A DNA stretch of 64,000 nt, from contig OX392534.1 of the NCBI GenBank assembly GCA_947623455.1, forward strand, positions 11,852,001-11,916,000, written 5' to 3'. A program made the translations under genes and the position numbers. Shown here one piece after another: positions 46,496 through 56,225 of this stretch. The notes beneath the pieces were generated by a model. The model was not told where the DNA came from. It saw nothing but the letters and a program-made list of their open reading frames with translations, and made no database searches. Origin of the DNA: Mimachlamys varia (lineage: Eukaryota > Mollusca > Bivalvia > Pectinida > Pectinidae). Numbering within the stretch: the stretch's first letter is position 1; the number at the start of each line of letters is the position of its first letter.

Positions 46496-48447
46496 TTCTA
46501 AGCAGTGTTGATATAAGTTTTATCACGTTGATATTTTCTGATATTGTAATACATCAGTATATGCTTTCAGTAACTCTAACTTCTCTTTAATATCTTTAGT
46601 GGAATTACTGTCTTTTGTTTTGTCATGATTCCTCCTGGTTCCTACTTTTGACCGAAGTATTCAACTTTTTTTAATATGTACCACTGTTCCTTTTTTGCTC
46701 ACATCACAACACAAAGAAACGTCCTTCATCGACGTTTGCTATTGGTGTGACCTTTAACATTGTACAACCACCGAACCAACATTAAATCTTTGTTCTTGTT
46801 CATGTTATCGGGGATAAGGAGATAAGCTGACTGGACATGAGGAAATATATAGTATTTCATTCAAAGATATGGGGCAGGTAGAATCCTTTACCAGAAAATG
46901 TACATGTAGTTAAAGCACAAAACTTTTTGAAAAAAAGTTCAAAATTTTAAGTAACATCAAACATAAACACTGTTACATATATATATTTATTTAATATTTT
47001 ATGGAAGCTGGTATAAATAAACCACTAATTATGCATGCGTTCAGAACAACCTACGTTTAACTAAGTTAAAATAACTACAATAGAACACGAGTAAATTCGA
47101 TAATACTTTCTAACATGCGTTGGTGTGTTGCCACTTTGGTATATGGTATGTAATGTGTATTTTTGCTTGTCTACCGTTATACGTATATTTATATCTCTAG
47201 CTATCTAACATATCTTTACTTATATCATTGACGTCATGAAAACATTTTTTGTATGGTTGTTTATGATTTAGAATTCATAGCGTTTTATGTTGACAGTAGT
47301 ATGATATACATCAGAGGCAGATTTTTTGAAATCATGTATTAAGCCCCGTTTCTATCTTGCTGACAATGGAATATGCCGAATTTATTGTTTTCAGGGAAAA
47401 TGACTTACTTTGAAGGACGAAATTATCGTTCGCTGAATGCGTAATTAGGGCTTGCTCTTTATGCACGCCGTATGTATAGACTATATACTATGCATCAAAA
47501 GCGCACCAGGGGACGGAAATGGAAATAATCCGGATTTATGGCGGCATTACTAAGCTATTATCGGAGTATTCTAAATACACAGGGGAATTACCACAATAGA
47601 AGTACCACTCCACCTACTCTGCAATTAGAAATGACCTCGTTATGAGATAAAAATACGCAGTTTGAACACATAGTTTCTAATATAGACTAACCTTGCATTT
47701 ATACAACGAACATTTATTTTAGGACTAACTAAGAATCATTAGTCGAAATGTAAAACAAAATTAAAGAAAACCCCATCTAAACTCAGTGTTTAAAGGGCAA
47801 AAGGTCAAATTAGAATAGAATATTGTCAAATCGACAATGTTTGCAACATGAAGCCAAGGGAAACCATTACCAAGGTTTCCAGCTGTAGCATTTGTCTAGT
47901 CAAGATTCAGAGAAACAGCTGCCTAAATTCTTTGTTAGAAATCTCGTTGTCCCTTTGTATAAAATGGGACTATCCTAAGTCAATATAGATAGAGAGCTGT
48001 TAGCATTATACCTTTTTATGACACGCAATTTGTCCCTTTGTCCCCATGGAGCTCGATTGTTATTTTTAGCCCCTAACCAGAGTGATGATGGATTTCGCCT
48101 ATTCCTGATGTGGTGACCCCGGCTTGGCTTTCGGGATAATTGATCATGCTAGAACTAACACACTCCGTACGTATGCAATACATTTAAACTGGAATGTATA
48201 AGTTTATGTATTTTATTTTTCGCTTGTTGTTCCATCCCCCTAATCATTGTCATTTAACATGCATGTTGTGCTATCTCGTTTTGTTATACTTTTCTCTTTG
48301 TCTTTTACTCATATTTAGTCGTTAAGTAGCTCTACAGAGCTAATGTTCATAGTTTTACCCTACACGACCTTAAATAATTCTTCTTCCATATCATATTTTT
48401 GTATCTTTGGTATTATTTATATCACAACCTTTTCTTTTCCCGGTGTA
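46496..48447. other. Intergenic, no gene recognised
   Basis: AT-rich; nothing identified. Confidence 0.4.
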
Positions 48448-49520
48448 CTTTCCATGGAGACCCTCGGAAAAGTACAAGAGAATAAGACCAGGTGTTCCGG
48501 AAGAGTAAGCATCTTCTGCTTTATTGACGACACCTGCCGTGTAAATTATCCAAGTAATCATCAATCCTCAAAATGAGAACCAAGTCATCATTGTCAATTA
48601 CAACAAGTGAAGACACTAATAAACAAACTCAAAAACGTCCATCTTCATATCACATAAAGATACAGAATATTTCTCGATGAAATCAAGATGGCGACCATAA
48701 AATTTGCCCATAGTCTTCATCAACCTGCATCTCTCGAATCCCTGTGTCGTAAGTTTGTTCGTCAGCAGTTGACATCTATCTCGAAAATCTCAAAATTCAG
48801 AGCAAGCCCTAGAATAACTGCGACATTTAAACACCAAAAGATGGAAAAGCAGAGATGTTACTATCAAGAAAGCGAAAGTTCACCATCAAAATCAACCCGT
48901 TTATCATATATACAGCTAAGTAGTAGGTTGCCCGTGTTTGTCATAGTTTAAGTAACGATCGAGGTAAGAAACTGATGTAGGATAGTCTGTTCGGTAGGGT
49001 AATGCATATAAGATCTACTAGGCCAGCAAACGGCTTGTTTATAGAAAACACATCGTCGATTTACCTGAAAGTGACATTGAAAGATTTGGCAAGGTTTTTG
49101 TTATCCGTCCTGATAAGAAGGTAACAATCACAAGTTAGCCAAAAGTGGGTCACAGTTAGTGCCTATTGGAATGCCAACAATCTGTTAGGGAATCTTTCCT
49201 CCGAACTCAACAAAGATATTGTCAACCAGGAATTCAATCTTCCTCAGTATATTTTAAATTAGCTTTTTTGTGTTTTTCGAAAGGTATGCTCCAAAATAGC
49301 TCACAGTCATGTATTTGTACCGTTATTCGCCTTTCTACGAAAAGAAAGCTCTCATAATGGGAGACCGAAAACGTTCTTTCAGTTTGTAATGTGGTATGGT
49401 AGTGTACAGGATGGAATTTTCTTTCCAATATTCACATCCCATTAATGCCGTTATAGTGGAGTATACAGTGTCACAATAAGACAGAAGCCCTGAGAATGGT
49501 AATAAGAAGTTTTGATAATG
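48448..49520 (-). pseudogene. Reverse transcriptase pseudogene, longest single retroelement copy
   Basis: Minus-strand copy. From the 3' side: the 3' UTR starts partway in, at tccatggagaccctcgg, so the last 80 bp are missing. It continues through the RT end (inverted GRHLDLI region near 48690) and the KLYDKRDD-equivalent near 48890. 49055-49080 holds the motif C region, and 49150-49185 the inverted motif B (gtgcctattggaatgccaac, encoding VGIPIGT-like). Upstream coding continues to about 49520. Many stops and frameshifts. The 5' section also matches 29818-29970. Confidence 0.8.
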
Positions 49521-49551
49521 GCTTGGTTGAGCAATGAGATGAGCCAGCGAT

Positions 49552-49905
49552 ATATGTACCTTGTTTTGCCCGTTTTAACATGCCTGGCTATTACCCCTAC
49601 ATCTATACCTTTTTTGACCCTCTGTTATATGCCTGGCTATTACCCCTATATCTATACTTTGTTTGGCCCGTTGTTATATACTATACCTGGATATTACCCC
49701 TATACACAGACCTTGTCTGGTCCCGTTGTTATATGCCTGGCTACTAACCTAGTTATATGCCTGGATATTATCCCTATATATAGACCATGTCTGGCTCTGT
49801 TGTAATGGCCATGCTATGGTCCTACCCAAACATGGACCTTGTCTGGTCCCGTTGTATTAGACGCTTCTGTGTTTCCGTATCCAATCATATACCTTGTCTA
49901 ATCTA
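49552..49905. repeat. Degenerate minisatellite of about 49 bp
   Basis: Units contain tgcctggctattacccctat, ctatacc(t/a)tgtctgg and cccgttgttata. tgcctggcta starts at 49581 and 49630 (49 bp); later units are 54, 50 and 24 bp. The 97-codon frame here is repeat-derived. Confidence 0.85.
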
Positions 49906-50794
49906 AATTTACATAACAATTTCAAGCGAGCATTTTGCCGTATTCAATTACCTTCTTGCCGACAAAAATAGCTTTAATTGGGTCTGTTTTTAATTCATTC
50001 CAGCAGAATTGTTCCCGTCGGTATAGCTTTCTTGTGTTGACCTAATTAGACTAGTTGTGTTACCTTGTTATTTACAGTCCGTAACCATATATAGGGTAAC
50101 TAGCACACAGTCAAATCTACTCACACGTGTGATGCTCATGTCTTCTGGAATACCATTAATCCTGAAAGGCTAGATACATACATGTACATGTAACATACAT
50201 TTTGTTCTAACACTTCATGTTGATCTTGTTGTTTAATTTTGGCATTGATAGTGTTCATGAATACCAACCGAAAGATGTCGCATACTGCCTCATCCTTTAT
50301 TAAATGTCATATCACTGAAAACGAAATCATTCAATTCCAGTATCCAGATAGTGAAATGTACAATCTAGATGTCAAAAATACTTATGACATCAACATACCA
50401 ATCATAGCTCAAGAGTAATCAGTTAAGACAAACATTCATTGAAGAAAAGAGACGGAAAAAAGCACCAGATGATGCAATGCAGTTATACTTCCCTGCACAA
50501 CCGCAATTGAGAATGAATGCAATTCATTTTCAACTATATAAACATCCGATAAATTTTCTTCGTGACATAGGAAAAGTAAAACTCAAAACTTTGCATCTCA
50601 TTTTTTACAGTTCACTTAACACGTCTTTTATCCAAAGAGTCATTGAGTGTTTTTCTCGTGTAAATGTTACATTGTACAATGAAATTATCCTAGCAGTTAT
50701 TTCCATCGTCTAAATCCATTTTCAGTGCATAGACATTGCAATCCGTAAAATCCGAAATTTCAAATTTCAAATTTCGGTATCGTAATTTTCGTGA
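49906..50794. other. Intergenic, no gene recognised
   Basis: AT-rich. A short palindrome, ccgaaatttcaaatttc continuing to aaatttcgg, lies at 50751-50777. Confidence 0.4.
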
Positions 50795-50991
50795 TCACAA
50801 GGATTCGAGAGATGACGGTTGATCAGAGCTATGGGCAAGTTTTAGAGTCGCCATCTTTGTCTCATTGAAAATTGTTCTGTATCTTTAAGTGATATGAAGA
50901 TGGCCGTTTTTGAGTATGCTCGTTAGTGTGTTTACTTGTTGTGATTGACAATGATACTCGGTTCTCATTTTGAGAACTTGATGTTTACTTG
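50795..50991 (+). mobile_element. Retroelement fragment, left half of an interrupted copy
   Basis: From ggattcgagagatgacggtt through the RT C-terminus (gtcgccatctttgtctcatt) to the 3' UTR word gatgtttacttg, where homology stops. The family sequence resumes at 51739 with gtgacaaagatttacatgac, so the two pieces are halves of one insertion. Confidence 0.82.
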
Positions 50992-51738
50992 TATATATTT
51001 ACACCTCTCCCTTCTTGTGCTTAGTAAACTCTGACTGCGAATATGTTACCGTATACGCAGTGAAAAAAGGCTCGGTGGATTGATATTTGTTCAAATATGG
51101 CGTCATTCACGCTTCAGAAAAAGAAGTATTCACTGTCGGCCACTGTTTGGTTCCTACAAGATTTTGAAACATGGAACATGTATGGAATCAATTTCTTTTG
51201 ATCAAACAATAAAAAGTTTCTAGTAAACTTTTGATTCCAAGTGATGCGCATTCGAAATTATTTGACGGTAACGCAAACATGGCGGCGCCCTGCAGTTGTG
51301 ACGTCTGAAGTCGGACGCGTCACAACCAGCTCACTGTGTCAATGCGTGTACATAACGACCGATATAAATAAAGAAATAAATTCGACTTGCTACAAATGTT
51401 ATTTAATACCAAATTAAGATATGGTGTTATGAAGAAAAATAGTGTTGTTCACAGTGTATTTTCTAAATCTACCAATATACTGATGAAATCCAATCGGACT
51501 ATATTATCTTAACAACCACGGCCATCGTATATACCATCTTAGCAACCAGCTTCGAATGCTTTTTTCTTCGTATATCACTTGAAATACCTCATTTTGACTG
51601 CGTATACGGTAGTATGCCCGCAGTTAGCAACGAACATATTCACTATAGAGCGCTAACACGCACCATGGAATATATATGCTCGTTGCCAACTGCGGGCATA
51701 CTACCGTATACGCAGTCAAAACGAAGTACAATCCTTAC
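50992..51738. mobile_element. 747-bp insertion splitting a retroelement; strongly palindromic right part
   Basis: Inserted DNA between two halves of a retroelement copy. Its right part (51591-51721) is a near-perfect hairpin: 50-bp arms containing actgcgtatacggtagtatg and cccgcagtt.gcaacga, around a loop of about 28 bases. A related word (actgcg...accgtatacgcagt) appears at the left side, 51032-51063, suggesting terminal repeats. Another inverted repeat, gttgtgacg/cgtcacaac, lies at 51293-51327. No coding capacity; family unknown. Confidence 0.65.
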
Positions 51739-51932
51739 GTGACAAAGATTTACATGACGGGTGTGGTCGATGAAATAAAAGACGTTTACTCTTCCGGAAC
51801 ACCTTGTCTTATTCTCTTGTGCTTTTACGAGAGTTTCCATGTAAATCTTTCCATGTTCAAATGTTGCCCCTGGTTTAATCGATTTTGAGTTTGGATTATG
51901 GTTTTGTTAATGCTTCGGTATTCTCTTATTTA
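51739..51932 (+). mobile_element. Retroelement fragment, right half of the interrupted copy
   Basis: gtgacaaagatttacatgac through ctcttccggaacacc to the family 3' end aatgcttcggtattctctta. Continuation of the piece ending at 50991. Confidence 0.83.
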
Positions 51933-51939
51933 TTTATAT

Positions 51940-52236
51940 ACTCGTACCACAGAGTGTAGTATATATTCGTACCACAGAGGAGTGTAGTATACAGATTGTA
52001 CCTCGTACCACATAATGTAGTATGCCCTCGTACCACATAATGTAGTATGCCCTCGTACCACATAATGTAGTATGCCCTCGTACCACATAATATAGTATGC
52101 CCTCGTACCACATAATGTAGTATGCCCTCGGACCACAGAATGTATTATACCCTCGTACCACACAGGAGTGTAGTATACATATTGTACCTTGTACCACATA
52201 TTGTAATATGCCCTCGTACCATAGAATGTACGCAGG
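51940..52236. repeat. 25-bp minisatellite
   Basis: About 12 copies of the 25-bp unit taccacataatgtagtatgc plus cctcg. It directly follows the retroelement 3' end. Edge copies carry a larger variant containing gaggagtgtagtatacagat or its like. Frames of 61-113 codons on the minus strand (YEGILHYVVRGHT repeats) are artefacts. Confidence 0.92.
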
Positions 52237-53588
52237 CGAACTAGTAATGTATTGGTGGTTATAGTTATCAAACCACGTCGTTAAACAGCAATGAGAGTTC
52301 CTGAAAGTATATACCGGTATACGAATCTAATGTGCGCCTTGTTTTAAAGCTTCTTTAGTGACAGGCCAATCCTTGTTAGCAACGTAAGGACGAGAATGTG
52401 AAAACCAAAATAAAGTATATTGCATACGATTGTAAATAAAACAACGAACTTAAATTTGCAGAAACATTTAAACCTTAACCAGGAACGGTTCCCAGAATGC
52501 CGATTTTGCCGGAAATGTATGTATTGTTAGGGTTATGAGTACTCCTTTGGTGTCACATTATGCATGATCTACGATCAGGCCCCAAATTTTCAAAGCTTAT
52601 TAACTTCAAAATCCCTTCTTTCTATTTTCAGAATGGCATTTTTATTACTCTCATGTTGACACCGTACACCATTTTATATTTGAGCTTCACAATATTATTT
52701 AAAATTCTATTCAAGGTTTTTTGTTTCTAAAATATTTTTTTAAAAAATGCGAAATTTATGGCGATTTAAATATTTTACGTTTTGTTCCCTTGTGCTAAAC
52801 ATACTGTTGTTGAACCGTTCTAGTAGTACAGCCAGCGTGTCGGCAATTCAAAATTAATAAGGAAATAAAGTGATGTCATCCGGGGTTGGTCTCTGACTGA
52901 AATTTAGGCTAGGCTGGTACTACGTCATCACAACAGTTCAAATGCTTTTTGAAACGTAGCCTCGCTACCTCTCGGCCCTACTCGTTACTTCTCGACCCTA
53001 AACAACAAATTAATAGACTAAGTATTTTTTGGAAAAATATTGGTGTTATATTCATCATTCCAACGGCTATATGCATGTATATACTGATTCGAGAGCGTGA
53101 ATAGCACTCGGTTGCCTTCAACATCATACAATATTCATTTTGTGTCTATCGTTTTCCAAGTTGTTTTCAATTCGTCTCACTCCATGTGTGTATATATAGT
53201 CTTTGTTTGGCTGTTCCGTTCATTAAGGTTTAAGTGACAGATGAGCACCGCTCTTGTGAGTTACCTGAAGTACGAGTAGAGAAGGGATAAAAAATAACAT
53301 GTTTGTTTTGGTATTAATCCATTATCCAGACTTTAGTACTATCTTTGAAGATTGAATGCATGATTTTGATCGCGGCTGTAAAATTGATTATCAATGAATG
53401 AAATATTGGCTTATAATCGAGTCCAATGTTTCATTTTTTATCCAAACTTTGCAGTGAAAAATTATGTTTTAACAACATTTTATTATATCGAAATGAGTAC
53501 CTTGTATTTCACTTTCAGAGATAATTCAAGGACACTACATCAGCCACTTTAATCAATCCTTATTTCCAAGATGACCAACAGAGGTGGA
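52237..53588. other. Intergenic, no gene recognised
   Basis: AT-rich with no identified features. Confidence 0.4.
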
Positions 53589-53843
53589 TTACCTCAGAGG
53601 TTGTGCTATAGCTGTAACTAGCTCCCCCTTCAGCCAAATGGTATAGATATTTTTCGGATGATCTTTTTTATAAAACTCCAAAATATCTTTGCAAACACCT
53701 CCCCGGCTGTCACCACATGGATATGATATGTCGTCTGGGATTTGTCCAATATTTTCCTGGTCGGTGACAGTGACAAAGCAATGCATATTCATTTTTTCCC
53801 GCTTGTAAGTCTTGTTCTTATGAAGATTTTCAAGTGTCCTCAT
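53589..53843 (-). CDS. Possible small gene or exon, unknown function
   Basis: An 84-codon minus-strand frame with balanced, non-repetitive composition, unlike the AT-biased random frames around it: CFVTVTDQENIGQIPDD, YPCGDSRGGVCKDILEF and YTIWLKGELVTAIAQPL. Its end falls at CTGAG followed by gtaatc, which could be a splice donor, so it may be a first or internal exon. A tataaa lies about 25 bp upstream of the ATG. I do not recognise the family, and it could be chance. Confidence 0.22.
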   Translation of the reverse strand: MRTLENLHKNKTYKREKMNMHCFVTVTDQENIGQIPDDISYPCGDSRGGVCKDILEFYKKDHPKNIYTIWLKGELVTAIAQPLR

Positions 53844-54024
53844 TTAAACAATTTCCCTTTATATCATGCATCTGCTTTAATTCTTAATTCCATTATTTTA
53901 GAAATGATATTAAATCATTATATTATATTTTTGTGAAAAAGATACATCATCGAATCATCTCTTGTGTTATGTATGATGTAAGATAAAAACATAACCGACT
54001 TCTGAGGATATCCCAGAATAAATT
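53844..54024. other. Short intergenic spacer
   Basis: AT-rich; nothing identified apart from the tataaa noted for the frame next to it. Confidence 0.4.
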
Positions 54025-54190
54025 AAAAGAGTACGTCCAAGTGTCCTTGATTAGTAAGCTTATTCAGCTTCATTGACGACCTGTCATACAAATCTAGGTC
54101 ACATCCAAGTAATGTCATATTGTCTTATCGAAAACAGGTACTCACAACGAAACTTAAAACGTATTTGTAATGAGTATGGAAATAGACATC
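54025..54190 (-). mobile_element. Very decayed retroelement fragment
   Basis: cttcattgacgacctgtcat, then aaatctaggtcacatccaag, follow the order of the family 3' UTR on the minus strand but with many changes and gaps. Confidence 0.45.
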
Positions 54191-54271
54191 GACCTCCACT
54201 TAAAAAAAGGATATTGTGTTATTACGTGATAAGGGCGGCGAGTATATATTTGTTACTTGTCCTCACTCTTC

Positions 54272-54535
54272 TTCAATGAAGATGACGTAACACATACGTA
54301 TGCTTCACCTTTTAAGTAATATATACAGTATGCCGAAAAAATAATTATGCTGCATCATACAGCTGTTTCGTCCTCCTAGGACTCTTCAGTGATGCTAGAG
54401 GCCAAAAGGTTGGAATCCAGAATTTCTAAGCTAATGTAGAAGCAAAAGCATCAGGTGCGTAAAACCCCTTTAATTTATGAATTTAGAAGTAAACTTACAC
54501 TAATTTTGTACATTGTATAATGTGTATATTATGCA
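54272..54535 (-). repeat. Hammerhead-bearing repeat, best-preserved copy
   Basis: About 265 bp co-linear with 24459-24731 (inverse) and 13888-14160. Landmarks on the plus strand: gatgacgtaacacatacgta, cagtatgccgaaaaaata, the ribozyme, atcaggtgcgtaaaacccct and tatgaatttagaagtaaac. Single copy here, with no second unit detected. Confidence 0.78.
54352..54395 (-). ncRNA. Type I hammerhead ribozyme (fully paired)
   Basis: On the minus strand: stem I GCATCA, core CTGAAGA, stem II GTCC / loop TAGGA / GGAC, core GAAA, stem III ACAGCTGT, cleavage triplet GTA, stem I 3' strand TGATGC. Stem I is six perfect Watson-Crick pairs and stem II four. Every invariant hammerhead position is present. Predicted cleavage is between bases 54358 and 54357 (minus strand). 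Compensatory logic against the copy at 24613 is weak but consistent: that copy has a G-T pair where this one has G-C. Confidence 0.9.
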
Positions 54536-54912
54536 CCGTGCTACTACTCGAATGTACATATTAAGAAACATTGTGTTGTCAGTTTTCAGCAGTCCACATT
54601 CAGAATCAAAGATAGGTATTCGGAACAGGCACCTGAATACCTAATCCATTGCAAATCTACGTTGATATCTAGATAGGGAAATTTCACGATTGAAATGTCG
54701 AAATTGTTCGCTTATCGCACAGCGTAGTATACTAGTAAACCATCACATTTTGTCGTGTTTTAAGTAAAGACCATATATTATCTCAATTTTCGTTTCGACA
54801 GGACATTCATATTTGCGTTTTCAATTTTTTTATATTCGTAATCTAGTTATTCTTTTACGTATCTGGCCCTCTCATTTAATAATATTTTAGATTACAGTTT
54901 TGTATAAATTAG
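54536..54912. other. Intergenic, no gene recognised
   Basis: AT-rich; nothing identified. Confidence 0.4.
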
Positions 54913-55105
54913 TAAGAGAATACCAAAGCGTTAACAAAATCATAATCCAAACTTAAAATCGATTAAACCAGTGGCAAAATATGAACAAAGGAAAGATTCA
55001 CATGGAGACTCTTGCAAAAATACTAGATAATAAGACCAGGTGTTCCGGAAGAGTAAGCGTCTTCTGTTTCATCGACGACGCCCGCCATGTAAATCTTGAT
55101 TTCCA
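54913..55105 (-). mobile_element. Retroelement 3' UTR fragment
   Basis: Minus-strand copy beginning at the family 3' end (agagaataccaaagcgttaa) through ttcatcgacgacgcccgcca to aaatcttga, where it is truncated. It is followed within 100 bp by a plus-strand copy. Confidence 0.82.
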
Positions 55106-55199
55106 ATTCGTTGGTCAGAAGAATCACTGATGAAACACAGAAGGATGAATTAGCTATATGATACAGTGTATCTCAGCTTACTGACTGTTCGGCTACTGA

Positions 55200-55660
55200 C
55201 GAACAAACTTACCGTGTATAGGGATTCGAGAGATGCAGGTTGATAAAGGAAAACATCAGAAAATACCAAAGCGTCAGCAAAACCATAATACGAACTCAAA
55301 AGATTATGGGCAAGTTTGATTGTCCTCGTCTTGGTAACATTGAGAAATATTCTGTATCTCAGTATAATGATTATGAAGGTGGACGCTTTTTTTAATATGC
55401 TCGTTAGTATTTCTTCTTGTTGTGATAAAAATGATGCCTCAGTTTTCAATTTGAGAAAGTCCATTGACTGAGATATGACCAAAATTTACATGGAAGGTGT
55501 TGTCGATAAAACAAAAGATGATTTGTCTTTGTGAACACCTGGTCTTTGTGCTCGTTCATGCATCTCTGTGTAACTAGTTCAGTTGTTCTCTTGTTTGCCA
55601 TTAATTAATCGACTTTGAGTTCACAATATTGTTTTGTTGACGCTTCGGTATTCTTGATTT
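55200..55660 (+). mobile_element. Retroelement fragment with a small inverted insert
   Basis: Plus-strand copy from cgaacaaacttaccgtgtat through the RT end and 3' UTR to gacgcttcggtattcttg. At 55256-55302 it contains, in reverse orientation, a piece of the family's own 3' end (aataccaaagcgtcagcaaa, accataatacgaactcaaaa), between gataaaggaaaacatc and gattatgggcaag. Confidence 0.75.
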
Positions 55661-55889
55661 GTCACTAAAAATGTTTAAGTCGCACGAGTGTGGGCCGTGG
55701 TGGTGTGTGTACGCATGATTACGTTCATAATTCAATCAACTCACAACTCCTTGATAGTGGGTGGTGGATCATTACCATGGCAACCATTCAGCTGCAGGCT
55801 TTACGACCTAGTTTGTTTACTGTGACAACCAATCATCGTCTAGGTCAAAGGATCGATGTCTTTGATTACCAATCATTAATTGATCCTTT

Positions 55890-56225
55890 GCAGATTGATG
55901 AAGACTATGGGCAAGATTTATAGACGCCATCTTGACCTCATCGAGAAATATTCTGTATCTTTGTGTGATATGACGATGACGTTTTTGAGTTTGCTTATTA
56001 GTGTGGTGCTTATTTATTGTAATTGACAATGGTGACTGTTCTCATTTTGAGGATTGATGCTTACTTGGATGTGACCAAGATGTACATGGCGGGTGTCATC
56101 GATGAAGCAGAAAACGCTTACTCTTCCGGAACACCTGGTCATATTAACTTGTGCTTTTACTCCATGTTAATCTTTCCTTTGTTCGGATTATAGTTTTGTT
56201 GACGCTTTGGTTTTCTCTGGTTTTT
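55890..56225 (+). mobile_element. Retroelement fragment (end of RT ORF and 3' UTR)
   Basis: gatgaagactatgggcaaga, then the GRHLDLIEKYSVSLC-equivalent coding, then gaggattgatgcttacttgg and ctcttccggaacacctggtc. A deletion of about 60 bp precedes the end gacgctttggttttctctgg and T8. Confidence 0.83.

Noticed and set aside
49512..49805. 97-codon membrane-like protein rich in Y, L and P
   Set aside because: Translation of the 49-bp minisatellite; hydrophobic runs follow the repeat period.
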